Source: Chitinophaga parva (GTDB lineage Bacteria > Bacteroidota > Bacteroidia > Chitinophagales > Chitinophagaceae). From it: 64,000 nucleotides of DNA. The position numbers were made by a program, and so were the translations under genes. Position 1 is the first letter of the stretch. Each line of letters opens with the position of its first letter. Where the stretch lies: contig NZ_QCYK01000001.1 in NCBI RefSeq assembly GCF_003071345.1, forward strand, positions 496,001 to 560,000, in the 5' to 3' direction. Under the pieces are notes generated by a model. It was not told where the DNA came from. It searched no databases and worked only from the letters and a program-made list of their open reading frames with translations. This document shows, piece by piece, positions 42,344 to 51,588 of this stretch.

Positions 42344-42508
42344 CTACTGTTCCTGGTTCTCTTCCAGTTTTGCCTCGTACACCGTCACTACTGCTGTCAA
42401 TTCCTTCAGCTCCTTCTCTTCCGGCGACCCGGGCTCTATCAGCATAGACAGTAAATAATAGATCCTGTCCATAGCTGCGCTATATTGTTCTTTCGTTTCA
42501 ATTTTCAT
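42344..42508 (-). CDS. 54-aa HigA N-terminal-like small protein
   Basis: The 54-residue product (MKIETKEQYSAAMDRIYYLL, then EPGSPEEKELKELTAVVTVYE) matches the N-terminal helical segment of HigA-type antitoxins (T-E-x-x-Y-x-x-A-L-x-x-I, then GTPEGDELEVLATLVEAYE). The helix-turn-helix part that should follow is absent and no HigB toxin lies nearby. It may be a real small protein, common in Chitinophagaceae to my recollection, or a truncated remnant. The sequence downstream (42261-42343) shows no HTH in any frame. Confidence 0.6.
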   Translation of the reverse strand: MKIETKEQYSAAMDRIYYLLSMLIEPGSPEEKELKELTAVVTVYEAKLEENQEQ

Positions 42509-42815
42509 TGTCGGGTATTTGCCCGCAAAATAAACAAAATAAAACTGGGAGTTCCCGGCAGGCCATTTCCGGGTTGTTATTTCCCCGCGCCGGGAAATGC
42601 CACACCGGTTTTCAAACAAGTGGGCAATGCACGACCGGGCCAGGCAGCACGGATGTGCGCCAGGCACCTTACAAAGGCGGGCGATCCCACGGGAAACCGT
42701 GAATGACGATCCCCTTGCTGTTGGAAACCGGAACTTACGTGCTGTTGAAAATTGGCCGCCCGCGACCTTCCCTGGTTATAAAGATTATGGGGGAAAAATT
42801 CACCGGACCCGGAAA
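42509..42815. other. Intergenic region without clear genes
   Basis: About 300 bases between the HigA-N-like gene and msrB (both on the minus strand). The only structure seen is an imperfect hairpin CATTTCCGGG ... CCGGGAAATG at about 42564-42600. No promoter or coding signal stood out. Confidence 0.4.
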
Positions 42816-43277
42816 TTATTTATGCTCATAGCGCCGCTCCGCTTCCTGCGCCTTTTCAAAGTCCAATACCACGGAATTGATGCAATACCGCAAGCCTGTG
42901 GGAGGCGGGCCATCGTTGAAAACGTGCCCCAGGTGCGACTTACAGCGGCCGCACATTACTTCCGTACGCTCCATGCCGTGACTATTGTCCGGCGCATAAA
43001 TAACACTGGTTTTGGAAACGGGCTGATAGAAACTGGGCCAGCCGCAACCGCTTTCAAATTTGGTATCAGATACGAATAAGGGGTTGCCGCATACGGCGCA
43101 GTAATAAATGCCATTTTCTTTGTTGTTCCAATATTTTCCGGTAAATGCCCATTCTGTTCCTTTTTCCCGGGCTATTTCATAAAGGTCGGCTGGCAATACT
43201 TTTTTCCACTCTTCGTTGGTAAGGTTTACTTTGCTGGCATCAGTACGGGAGTACACAGCATTTTTTTCATCTGCCAT
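42816..43277 (-). CDS. msrB: Peptide-methionine (R)-S-oxide reductase
   Basis: A 153-residue Msr[11 protein letters not shown] and [13 protein letters not shown] (two CxxC pairs, the structural zinc site), [11 protein letters not shown], and the catalytic Cys in [13 protein letters not shown] near residue 138. It reduces methionine-R-sulfoxide in proteins. It has no signal peptide, so it is cytoplasmic. A separate MsrA is not in view. Confidence 0.95.
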   Translation of the reverse strand: MADEKNAVYSRTDASKVNLTNEEWKKVLPADLYEIAREKGTEWAFTGKYWNNKENGIYYCAVCGNPLFVSDTKFESGCGWPSFYQPVSKTSVIYAPDNSHGMERTEVMCGRCKSHLGHVFNDGPPPTGLRYCINSVVLDFEKAQEAERRYEHK

Positions 43278-43632
43278 TGGTTTGTTTTTTGAGCTGTCGT
43301 CCCTTGGAACGGATTCAGTTCGTCATAAGTACTAACAAAATTCAGAACCATCATGTTCTTTCTCTACTAACGCTAAGTTGCATAGTCATTGCGTCTTTAT
43401 AACGCTGCGCTTTTTCTACGGTTGACATAAAGTTACGAATCCCGTGCCGGAACGGATTGTCGCAAAATCGATATAGTTCACACATTAACAAATATTAACA
43501 AATATTAGGCCTGGCATCTGCATAACTGCCGGTGGCCTCCTCCTGTTTTTTCATCCCGTTTTGCGTTACCTTTGGCAGTTACCAGCCGGCTGTTTTATAG
43601 CCGGTGCAGCAGCTCAATCATAATCATTCGTT
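43278..43632. other. Divergent control region between msrB and mutL
   Basis: About 355 bases containing the mutL promoter (listed separately), a tandem direct repeat ATTAACAAAT x2.4 at 43484-43507, and a repeated CGGAACGGATT (43308 and 43448 regions) of unknown meaning. No coding signal. Confidence 0.4.
43567..43574 (+). promoter_or_regulatory. TAnnTTTG promoter element of mutL
   Basis: TACCTTTG lies 58 bases before the GTG start of mutL. No -33 TTG at the ideal distance. Confidence 0.5.
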
Positions 43633-45495
43633 GTGACAGACATCATTCATTTATTACCCGACAATATTGCCAACCAGATCGCGGCTGGTGAAGTGATCCA
43701 AAGACCGGCCTCTGCCGTGAAGGAATTGCTGGAAAATGCCGTCGATGCCGGGGCTACTGAAATACAACTGATCCTCAAAGACGCCGGCAAAGAGCTGGTA
43801 CAGGTAATAGACAACGGCAGTGGCATGAGTGAAACGGATGCCCGCCTTTGTTTTGAACGCCACGCCACCTCCAAGATCCGCAGCATTGAAGACCTTTTCA
43901 GCATCCGCACCATGGGGTTCCGGGGCGAGGCCCTGGCCTCCATTGCCGCCGTGGCCCAGGTGGAACTGAAAACCCGCCGCGCCGAAGACGCTGTGGGCAC
44001 CTATATTGAAATTGAGAACAGCGCCGTGCGCAAACAGGAACCCGTGCAATGGCAGACCGGCACCAGCATTTCCATGAAGAACCTCTTCTTCAACGTGCCC
44101 GCCCGCCGCAACTTCCTCAAAAGCAATGCCGCGGAAATGCGCCATGTGGTGGATGAATTCATCCGCGTGGCCATGTCCTTTCCCCAGCTGCAATTCACCC
44201 TCACCCACAACGGGGCTCAGCTCTTTTACCTGGAAAAAGGCTCCCTGAAACAACGCATTGTGAGCATCCTGGGCCAGCACTATAATTCCAAACTGGTGGC
44301 GGTAAAGGAAATGACCGATTACATGAACGTGTACGGCTTTGTAGGTAAGCCCGATGCGGCCAAGAAGACCCGGGGCGACCAGTTCTTCTTCGTAAATAAC
44401 CGCTTCATCCGCAGCCCCTACCTGCACCACGCCGTGATGACCGCCTATGCGGAAATGCTGCCCAGCGACAGCTATCCGCTCTACGTCCTGTTCATAGAGG
44501 TGAACCCGGAACATGTAGACATCAACGTGCACCCCACAAAACAGGAGATCAAGTTTGACGATGAAAAAGTGCTGTATGCCTTCATACAGGCCACCATCAA
44601 GCATTCCCTGGCCCAGTTCAATGTAAGCCCCACCCTGGATTTTGACCTGGACCCGGGCATCCAGCAGCTTACTGCTGTAACGCAACCCTTCACCCGCCAG
44701 CAACAGGAAGCCTCTACCGGCGGCTCTTTGTATAAAACGTTCAGCCAGGCTAACCAGGCCCACCGCATTGAAAAGAATGACAGCAACCTGCGGCACTGGA
44801 AAGACCTCTACGAAATAGCGGCGCCCCGGCCGGATGGAACGGAGTTTCCCGGTATGCCCTCCATGCCCTCAGCACCCGCGCCCACCGGGCCCGCAGCCAT
44901 CGATGCCAGCTGGCAGGAGCAGCACAAAGCACCCATGCAGGTGCACCAGCACTACATCCTGTCGCACATCAAGTCCGGTTTTTTCCTGATAGACCAGCAT
45001 GCGGCGCATGAACGCATCCTGTATGAGCGTTACCTCCGTTCGTTGCAGGATAAGGCCATGCCCACCCAACAATCCCTTTTCCCCCACACACTGGACCTGG
45101 CCCCGGCAGATGCTGCGCTGATAAACGCCCTGCTGCCGGACCTGCAGCACCTGGGGTATGACCTGGAGCCTTTTGGGCAAAACACGTTCGTGGTGCGGGG
45201 CACACCAGCGGATATCCAGAGCGGGAACGAGCAGGCCAGCATTGAAGGCCTGCTGGAGCAGTTCAAGCATAGCAGCGCGGAGCTGAAGCTGGACCGGCGG
45301 GAACAACTGGTTCGGTCCATGGCACGGAACAATGCCATACCGGTGGGAAAAGTGTTGAACGTGCGGGAAATGCAGAACCTGATCGATGAATTGTTTGCAT
45401 GCGTTACACCGAATGTATCGCCAAGTGGAAGGGCTACGTTTGTGTCGTTTAAGTTAAATGAACTAGATAAAATGTTTGAGAAGGGGGCGCAGTAA
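43633..45495 (+). CDS. mutL: DNA mismatch repair protein MutL (endonuclease type)
   Basis: A 620-residue MutL with a GTG start. The N-terminal GHKL ATPase has IAAGEVIQRPASAVKELLENAVDAG, DNGSGM, RHATSKI and TMGFRGEAL; an S5-like domain follows. A Pro-rich linker (residues 380-430) leads to the C-terminal dimerisation domain, which carries LIDQHAAHERILYE, the DQHA(X)2E(X)4E motif of MutL proteins that nick DNA themselves. This fits the absence of MutH in Bacteroidota. It works with MutS in mismatch repair. Confidence 0.96.
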   Translation: MTDIIHLLPDNIANQIAAGEVIQRPASAVKELLENAVDAGATEIQLILKDAGKELVQVIDNGSGMSETDARLCFERHATSKIRSIEDLFSIRTMGFRGEALASIAAVAQVELKTRRAEDAVGTYIEIENSAVRKQEPVQWQTGTSISMKNLFFNVPARRNFLKSNAAEMRHVVDEFIRVAMSFPQLQFTLTHNGAQLFYLEKGSLKQRIVSILGQHYNSKLVAVKEMTDYMNVYGFVGKPDAAKKTRGDQFFFVNNRFIRSPYLHHAVMTAYAEMLPSDSYPLYVLFIEVNPEHVDINVHPTKQEIKFDDEKVLYAFIQATIKHSLAQFNVSPTLDFDLDPGIQQLTAVTQPFTRQQQEASTGGSLYKTFSQANQAHRIEKNDSNLRHWKDLYEIAAPRPDGTEFPGMPSMPSAPAPTGPAAIDASWQEQHKAPMQVHQHYILSHIKSGFFLIDQHAAHERILYERYLRSLQDKAMPTQQSLFPHTLDLAPADAALINALLPDLQHLGYDLEPFGQNTFVVRGTPADIQSGNEQASIEGLLEQFKHSSAELKLDRREQLVRSMARNNAIPVGKVLNVREMQNLIDELFACVTPNVSPSGRATFVSFKLNELDKMFEKGAQ

Positions 45496-45519
45496 TAGTG
45501 CCTCTTTTTTTTGTGCCCC

Positions 45520-45723
45520 TCACGGCAATTGGCTCAGCACCACGTCATCCAGGATGGAGAACACTACGATCAGCACCAGCGCTATGGCAAACATCACGGT
45601 GGAGATTCTGCGGCGGGACCATTTTTCAGATGCCCCCTGGTGGAGCCGTCTCCAGATCAGTAACCAGATGCCTGCGCCGAGCAGCAGGCTGCTCACATAA
45701 ATGACTGCGGGTAGTATTCCCAT
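45520..45723 (-). CDS. Small two-helix membrane protein
   Basis: A 67-residue protein with two hydrophobic helices (PAVIYVSSLLLGAGIWLLIW and VMFAIALVLIVVFSIL) separated by a basic loop (RRLHQGASEKWSRRR). I recognise no family. The size, charge layout (positive loop inside) and clean placement between mutL and the kinase support a real gene, but this rests on layout alone. Confidence 0.5.
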   Translation of the reverse strand: MGILPAVIYVSSLLLGAGIWLLIWRRLHQGASEKWSRRRISTVMFAIALVLIVVFSILDDVVLSQLP

Positions 45724-45767
45724 GAGTATTGATTTCGTTATACCATCAGGCGCACAGGGCGCCTGTT

Positions 45768-47330
45768 TTATTGTACGGCACGCGGGTGCGTGTTGTTGTT
45801 TTCTTTACTGGTGGCGGCCGTGTTTACGGCGTCTGTTGCACTGGCAGGTGCTGCCTGCAAGGTATGAAGGCCTTCAAATACTTTTTTCAAATTGCCATAC
45901 AACTGGCGGTACAGGCCGAAATATTGCCCGTAAACCGCTGCCAGGGCCGCATTGGGCGCAAACACCTTGTCTGCATCGGTGGTGGCATTGTGCGGGCGGG
46001 GCTGCCCCACGGCTTCCATGGCCAGCCAGATGGCGCCCAGCGTGGATGCGTCACTTTGCTGCTGCAGGTGCATCGGCAGTTGAAAAATATCCGCCAGCAG
46101 TTGGATCCACGCAGGGCTGGCCGTGAAGCCGCCGCTTACGGAGATCTTTTTGACAGGGCCTACGGTTTCCTGCAGGGCCATAGTTACCTCCAGCAGGTCA
46201 TAGGCCATCCCTTCCATGAGGGCGCGCAGGAAATGCGCCGGTGTATGCCCGGGTTGTATACCCACAAAGGCGCCCCGCGCCAGGCTGTCCCACACAGGGG
46301 CACGCTCGCCCATGAGATAGGGCAGGCAAAGCAGGCCTTCTGCTCCCGGAGGCAGTGCCAGGGCCTGTTCCAGCGCGGTGGTAAAAGGGGTATTGGGCAT
46401 AAACTGTTTGGCATACCACTGCAGCACCACGCCCCCGTTGTTAATGGCACCTCCACTCACGTACTGGTCTTTCAAAATATAAGTGAAGAGGCGTTGCTGC
46501 GCATCTATCAGCGGCCGGTGGGTGGTCATGCGCACGGCGCCGCTGGTGCCAATGGTGAGGGTAGCATGGCCTTCGTCCATGGCATCGCTGCCTAACTGGG
46601 CCAGGCACCCGTCGCTGCCGCCGGCTACCAGGGGTATAAGGGCAGGCAGGCCCAATTCCTTTGCCACCGCGGGCTCCAGCCCTTGCAGGATGTCCACGCT
46701 GCGCACCACCCTGGCCAGCTGGCTTTCCTGTATGCCGGCTACGGCCAGGGCTTCCGGGCTCCAGGCATGCGTGTGAATGTTATACATGCCAGTGGCGGAA
46801 GCCGTGGCATCGTCTATATAAAACCGGCCCAGGAGGCGGTGTAAAACGTATTCTTTGATCCCCACAAAATAAGCCGCCCTGGCAAACATGGCCGGCTCCG
46901 ACCCGCGCCACCAGGCTATCTTGCACAGGGGCGACATGGGATGGATAGGAGTACCGGTTTGCGTGTAAATGTCCCGGCCCTCCGGTGTGTTCTTCAGCCG
47001 GGCGGCCATGGGCAGGCTGCGGTTATCTGCCCAGATCAGCATGGGGGTGATGGGCTTTCCATCCTTGTCTGTAGCCATGATGCTGTGCATGGCGTTACTG
47101 AAGGCAATAGCCGCAGGCACTCCCTGCCGGGCCACGATGGCCTTAATGCATTGGAGCACGGCGGCTACCATTTGTTCCGGGTCCTGTTCACTGTGATCGG
47201 GGCTGGGCTGGTAAATGCCGTAGTGCACCTGCTCTACCTGCAATGCCACTCCCTGGCTGCTCAGCGCCAGGCCTTTGGTGCTGCTGGTGCCAATATCTAT
47301 CCCGATAAAGTAGTTCCCATCGCTTTTCAT
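45768..47330 (-). CDS. FGGY-family carbohydrate kinase (gluconokinase-like)
   Basis: A 520-residue sugar kinase: GIDIGTSSTKGLAL (phosphate 1), ADNRS, GSDGCLAQLGSDAMDEGHATLTIGTSGAVR (phosphate 2), then GLLCLPYLMGERAPVWD and VSGGFTASPAWIQLLADIF, the FGGY pattern. The spacing with GERAPVWD is that of gluconate/xylulose kinases, and I favour gluconate. The start at 47330 (MKSDGN) was chosen over an alternative 18 bases upstream. It is transcribed away from the GMC oxidoreductase cassette, suggesting a joint sugar-oxidation locus. Confidence 0.82.
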   Translation of the reverse strand: MKSDGNYFIGIDIGTSSTKGLALSSQGVALQVEQVHYGIYQPSPDHSEQDPEQMVAAVLQCIKAIVARQGVPAAIAFSNAMHSIMATDKDGKPITPMLIWADNRSLPMAARLKNTPEGRDIYTQTGTPIHPMSPLCKIAWWRGSEPAMFARAAYFVGIKEYVLHRLLGRFYIDDATASATGMYNIHTHAWSPEALAVAGIQESQLARVVRSVDILQGLEPAVAKELGLPALIPLVAGGSDGCLAQLGSDAMDEGHATLTIGTSGAVRMTTHRPLIDAQQRLFTYILKDQYVSGGAINNGGVVLQWYAKQFMPNTPFTTALEQALALPPGAEGLLCLPYLMGERAPVWDSLARGAFVGIQPGHTPAHFLRALMEGMAYDLLEVTMALQETVGPVKKISVSGGFTASPAWIQLLADIFQLPMHLQQQSDASTLGAIWLAMEAVGQPRPHNATTDADKVFAPNAALAAVYGQYFGLYRQLYGNLKKVFEGLHTLQAAPASATDAVNTAATSKENNNTHPRAVQ

Positions 47331-47542
47331 AAGTCGAATATCGAACAAAGTAAAAAAAGACCTTTCATTTTCCCTGATTCTTTTATAGATTTATTGCGCC
47401 CTGTGAAGGGAGAAACACGGAAACCAAAGATTGCAGACTTTCCTGCTCGTATGCTTATGAACAGAGGGTCCACGTTGTCTATTTGTCATTAAAAAGGAAA
47501 CAACACAGCTTACTGATCGCTGTGCATCTAAACTACCACGCA

Positions 47543-49279
47543 ATGGCTTTTGAAATTAAAAAGAAGGGGAAGCGCTACGATGTATGCATTGTGGGCTCCG
47601 GGGCCGGTGGCGGCATGGCCGCCAAGATGCTGGCCGACGCGGGCCTGAGTGTAGCCCTCCTGGAAGCTGGGCCCAATTATGACCCCGCCAATCCTGAACA
47701 ATCCACCCAACTGAAATGGCCGTGGGAGTCGCCGCGCAGGGGCGCCAGCACCTCCCGCCCTTTTGGCGATTTTGATGCCGCCTACGGCGGATGGGAACTG
47801 GAAGGAGAACCCTACACCCAGAAAAATGGTACCCAGTTCGACTGGTTCCGCTCCCGCATGGTGGGTGGCCGTACCAACCACTGGGGCCGCATTTCCCTCC
47901 GCTTCAGCGAGCGCGATTTTAAACACCGCGATGTGGATGGCCTGGGTGAGAACTGGCCCATTGGCTATGCCGATATTAAACCTTATTATGACCGCCTCGA
48001 TAAAATGGTGGGCGTGTTTGGCACCAAAGAAGGGCTGATCAATGAGCCGGATGGCTACTTCCTGCCGCCGCCCAAGCCCCGCCTGCACGAAATGCTGATC
48101 ACCCAGGCCGGCCGCAAAATAGGCCTGCCCGTGATCCCCTCCCGCCTTTCCATACAAACCCGTTCCGTGAATAAAGACCGGGGCGCCTGCTTCTTCTGCC
48201 GCCAGTGCGGCCGCAGCTGCCAGGTATATGGTGATTTCTCCTCCTCTTCCGTACTGGTAAAACCCGCTGTGGCCACCGGCCGTGTAGACCTGTATGTAAA
48301 TGCCATGGCCCGCGAGGTAAAGACAGATGACAAAGGCCTGGCCACTTCTGTATTGTACGTAGATAAGACAGACCTGCAGGAATATGAAATAAATGCTAAA
48401 ACGATTGTGCTGGCGGCCAGCACCTGTGAAACGGCCCGCCTCCTGCTCAATTCAAAAAGCGCCCGCTTTCCCAACGGCCTGGCTAACTCCAGCGGCCTGG
48501 TGGGCAAGTACCTGCACGACAGCACCGGGGCCTCCCGCGGGGCTTACATTCCCTCTTTGATGGACCGCAAGCGCTACAACGAAGACGGCACCGGCGGTAT
48601 GCACGTGTATGTGCCCTGGTGGGCGGATAATTCCAAGCTGGATTTTGCCCGTGGCTACCACATAGAAATGGGTGGTGGTATGGGTATGCCCAGCTACGGC
48701 TTTGGCATGGGCATGCACCGCCTGAACGGCCTGCCGGACAAGAACGGCAAAACCAAGCCCGCCGGCGGTTACGGCAAAGGCCTGAAAGAAGACATCCGCC
48801 GCTACTACGGCGCTACCATCGGGATGGCAGGCCGCGGGGAAGCTATTGCCCGTGTAGACAACTATTGCGAAATAGACCCGAACGTGGTGGATAAATATGG
48901 CATCCCCGTGCTGCGCTTCAACTACAAATGGAGTGAGCACGAGATCAAACAGGCCAAACATATGCATGACACCTTCGAGGAGCTGATACACGCGCTGGGC
49001 GGCATTCCCATGGGTACCAAGCCCGGGGAAGACACCATGTACGGGCTGGAAAATCCCGGCCGTATCATCCACGAAGTAGGCACCACCCGCATGGGCAACG
49101 ATCCTAAAAAATCAGTGCTCAACAAATACAACCAGTCGCACGATGTGAAGAACCTCTTCGTGATGGACGGCGGCTCTTTTGTAAGCCAGGCGGATAAGAA
49201 TCCCACCTGGACCATCATGGCCCTGGCCATCCGCTCTTCCGAGTATTTGTATGAAGAACTGAAAAAACAGAACATCTAA
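47543..49279 (+). CDS. GMC-family FAD oxidoreductase, probable large subunit of a sugar/glycoside dehydrogenase
   Basis: A 578-residue GMC flavoprotein: CIVGSGAGGGMAAKMLADAG (FAD) near the N-terminus, GGRTNHWGRISLRF, a Cys-rich segment CFFCRQCGRSC near residue 213, and the C-terminal HEVGTTRMGNDPKKSV and DGGSFVSQADKNPTWTIMAL (His/Asn catalytic region). It has no signal peptide of its own. The next gene encodes a Tat-exported small subunit, so the pair may be exported together ('hitch-hiker'), as for gluconate 2-dehydrogenase and glucoside 3-dehydrogenases. Sugar or glycoside oxidation in the periplasm is inferred. Confidence 0.83.
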   Translation: MAFEIKKKGKRYDVCIVGSGAGGGMAAKMLADAGLSVALLEAGPNYDPANPEQSTQLKWPWESPRRGASTSRPFGDFDAAYGGWELEGEPYTQKNGTQFDWFRSRMVGGRTNHWGRISLRFSERDFKHRDVDGLGENWPIGYADIKPYYDRLDKMVGVFGTKEGLINEPDGYFLPPPKPRLHEMLITQAGRKIGLPVIPSRLSIQTRSVNKDRGACFFCRQCGRSCQVYGDFSSSSVLVKPAVATGRVDLYVNAMAREVKTDDKGLATSVLYVDKTDLQEYEINAKTIVLAASTCETARLLLNSKSARFPNGLANSSGLVGKYLHDSTGASRGAYIPSLMDRKRYNEDGTGGMHVYVPWWADNSKLDFARGYHIEMGGGMGMPSYGFGMGMHRLNGLPDKNGKTKPAGGYGKGLKEDIRRYYGATIGMAGRGEAIARVDNYCEIDPNVVDKYGIPVLRFNYKWSEHEIKQAKHMHDTFEELIHALGGIPMGTKPGEDTMYGLENPGRIIHEVGTTRMGNDPKKSVLNKYNQSHDVKNLFVMDGGSFVSQADKNPTWTIMALAIRSSEYLYEELKKQNI

Positions 49280-49293
49280 AAGCCGCAAATCCC

Positions 49294-49986
49294 ATGGATA
49301 GAAGAAAATCGATCAAAGCCCTGCTGGTGGGCAGTGCCGCGGCGGGCGCGCTGCTGGCGGGCTGCCACGAAGGCACCACTACAGAAAGAAAGGCCACCGA
49401 TAAGCCGGAAAAAGAAAAAGGCTACGGCCGCACCCCGGTAGAAGCGGAGCGCGATACCAAACTGAAAGCGGAAAAATTCTTTACCCCCGCGGAGATGAGC
49501 ACCATCACCGTGCTGGCAGATATCATCATCCCCAAGGATGAACATTCCGGCTCCGCCTCGGAGGCCGGGGTGCCGGACTTCATAGAATTTATCGTAAAAG
49601 ACCAGCCGGAGTGGCAGATCCCCCTGCGCGGAGGCCTGCGCTGGCTGGATGTGCAGATGGCCACCCGCTATGGCAAATCCTTTGTGGACGCCACGCCGGA
49701 ACAGCGCATTGCCATGGTGGACCTCATTGCCTACCCCGAGCAGGCCGCCCCGGAAATGAGCCAGGGTGTTACCTTCTTTAACCACATGCGCGACCTCACC
49801 GCCACCGGTTTTTACACCACTAAGCTCGGCGTGAAAGACCTGGGTTATATTGGCAACGCGCCCAATGAATGGGATGGCCCGCCCGCGGATGTACTGGCCC
49901 AGTACAACCTGAGCTATGATGAAAAGTACGTGCCGCTCTACCTGAAAATGGAAGACCGCGGCAAGCTGATGACCTGGGACGACTAA
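49294..49986 (+). CDS. Gluconate 2-dehydrogenase subunit 3-like Tat lipoprotein
   Basis: A 230-residue small subunit. The N-terminus MDRRKSIKALLVGSAAAGAL is a twin-arginine signal (RR-x-S-I-K) and ends in a lipobox (LLAGC), so a Tat-exported lipoprotein. The mature part follows gluconate_2-dh3: FFTPAEMSTITVLADIIIPKDE and AGVPDFIEFIVKDQPEWQ. It starts 14 bases after the GMC gene and probably escorts the large subunit across the inner membrane. No cytochrome subunit follows, so the electron acceptor is unclear. Confidence 0.85.
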   Translation: MDRRKSIKALLVGSAAAGALLAGCHEGTTTERKATDKPEKEKGYGRTPVEAERDTKLKAEKFFTPAEMSTITVLADIIIPKDEHSGSASEAGVPDFIEFIVKDQPEWQIPLRGGLRWLDVQMATRYGKSFVDATPEQRIAMVDLIAYPEQAAPEMSQGVTFFNHMRDLTATGFYTTKLGVKDLGYIGNAPNEWDGPPADVLAQYNLSYDEKYVPLYLKMEDRGKLMTWDD

Positions 49987-50076
49987 ACGCCCTGCGGCAC
50001 TGGCCACACCGACTTTGCGCCATACAGATGCAGCAACTATTATTACTCCATTTATCCATGCTTTAAACAACACTCA

Positions 50077-51531
50077 ATGCAAGAGGACAACAAAAAAACC
50101 GGCGCAAATTCCCGCCGTGATTTCCTGAAAAACGGCGCACTGGCTGCTGCCGGTTTTATGATTGTACCCCGCCATGTACTGGGCGGTAAAGGATTTATTG
50201 CGCCCAGCGACCGCCTGCAGATTGCCGGTATAGGCGTGGGCGGTAAGGGCCAGGGCGACATCGCCGCCTTTGCAAAGGGGCCGGTAGACATTGCCTACCT
50301 CTGCGACGTGGACGACCGCCGCGCCCAGGCCAGCCGCACCGCTTTCCCGAAAGCCAAGTACTACAAGGATTTCCGGGAAATGCTGGAAAAAGAGCACAAA
50401 CACATTGATGCGGTATCTGTATCCACCCCGGACCACCAGCACGCGGTAGCCGCCATGGCCGCCATGCAGCTGGGTAAACACGTGTACGTACAGAAACCCC
50501 TCACCCACGATATTTATGAAGCCCGTGCCCTTACCGCTGCTGCCAAAAAATACAAGGTGGTAACCCAGATGGGCAACCAGGGCTCCTCCGGCGATGGCGT
50601 ACGCCAGCTGATGGAATGGTACAATGCCGGCCTGATAGGCGAGGTAGACACCGTGTACTGCTGGACAGACCGTCCCGTATGGCCACAGGGTATTCCCTGG
50701 AGCGCTAACAAGGCGGAAGTACCCAAGGAACTGAACTGGGATCTCTGGCTGGGCACCGCCCCGTATAAAGATTACGTGGATAAACTGGTGCCCTTCAACT
50801 GGCGTGGCTGGTGGGATTATGGTACCGGCGCCCTGGGCGACATGGGCTGCCATCTCATTGAACCGCCCTTCCGCGTACTGGGCCTGGAATATCCCAGCGA
50901 AGTGGAATGCAGCGTAGGTTCTGTGTATGTAGATGAATTCAAACGCGGCTACTTCCCCGACAGCTGCCCGCCCTCTTCCCACGTAACCCTCCGGTTCAAG
51001 AAACCCGATGGCAAGATGGTGACCCTGCACTGGATGGACGGTGGCATTCAGCCCACACGCCCCGAAGAACTGGGCCCCAACGAAGTAATGGGCGACGGTG
51101 GCAACGGCGCGCTGTTCATCGGCTCCAAAGGCAAGATGATGTGCGGTACCTATGGCATCAACCCGCAGCTGCTGCCCACCAGCAGAACCGCTACCGCAAA
51201 CGTGCCGCAAACCATTACCCGCGTACCGGGTGGTGCGGAAGGCCACTACCTGCAGTGGGTGAATGCCGCCATTGCCGGTTACGGCAAGCACCAGGTAAGC
51301 TCTCCCTTCGAGATCGCCGGCCCGCTCACCGAAACCCTGCTTATGGCAAACCTGGCCATCCGCAGCTTCGACATCCGCAAGCCCAAACCCGAAAATCCTT
51401 CCCAGTTCAGCTATCCCGGCCGCTACATCAAGCTCCTGTGGGACCAGCAGAACATGAAGGTGACCAACTTTGACGATGCGAACCAGTTCGTAAAGCGCAC
51501 CTACCGTCAGGGCTGGAGCTTAGGCGTGTAA
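50077..51531 (+). CDS. Gfo/Idh/MocA-family oxidoreductase with Tat signal
   Basis: A 484-residue protein. SRRDFLKNGALAAAGFMIVP is a classic Tat signal. The Rossmann domain follows (IAGIGVGGKGQGDIAAFA, then CDVDDRRAQASRTAFP) with the EKPL-like site as VQKPLTHDIYEAR. The C-terminal domain contains GDMGCHLIEPPFRVLGLEYP (the His region of the family). Exported Gfo/Idh/MocA enzymes are typical of Bacteroidota and Planctomycetota and act on glycosides or modified sugars with tightly bound NAD(P). It is the third gene of the GMC cassette, 90 bases downstream of the small subunit. Confidence 0.87.
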   Translation: MQEDNKKTGANSRRDFLKNGALAAAGFMIVPRHVLGGKGFIAPSDRLQIAGIGVGGKGQGDIAAFAKGPVDIAYLCDVDDRRAQASRTAFPKAKYYKDFREMLEKEHKHIDAVSVSTPDHQHAVAAMAAMQLGKHVYVQKPLTHDIYEARALTAAAKKYKVVTQMGNQGSSGDGVRQLMEWYNAGLIGEVDTVYCWTDRPVWPQGIPWSANKAEVPKELNWDLWLGTAPYKDYVDKLVPFNWRGWWDYGTGALGDMGCHLIEPPFRVLGLEYPSEVECSVGSVYVDEFKRGYFPDSCPPSSHVTLRFKKPDGKMVTLHWMDGGIQPTRPEELGPNEVMGDGGNGALFIGSKGKMMCGTYGINPQLLPTSRTATANVPQTITRVPGGAEGHYLQWVNAAIAGYGKHQVSSPFEIAGPLTETLLMANLAIRSFDIRKPKPENPSQFSYPGRYIKLLWDQQNMKVTNFDDANQFVKRTYRQGWSLGV

Positions 51532-51562
51532 GATTACAATTGTTGAATATGTTAAGTAGGCA

Positions 51563-51588
51563 ATGGCCGGGCGTATGCCTGGCCATTC
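51563..51588 (+). terminator. Terminator of the GMC / Gfo-Idh-MocA cassette
   Basis: An 11-bp stem with one G-T pair (AATGGCCgGGC / GCCtGGCCATT), loop GTAT, followed by TCTTTAAAT. Confidence 0.75.

Noticed and set aside
42344..42815. Complete HigBA toxin-antitoxin module
   Set aside because: Only the HigA N-terminal-like segment is present; no HTH domain and no HigB-like RelE fold in either direction.
43484..43507. Start of a CRISPR-like array (ATTAACAAAT repeats)
   Set aside because: Two and a half adjacent 10-base copies with no spacers; a simple tandem repeat.
45747..45765. Hairpin CAGGCGC / GCGCCTG as terminator of the FGGY kinase
   Set aside because: The T-run is on the plus side only, while the kinase is on the minus strand, and no plus-strand gene ends there.
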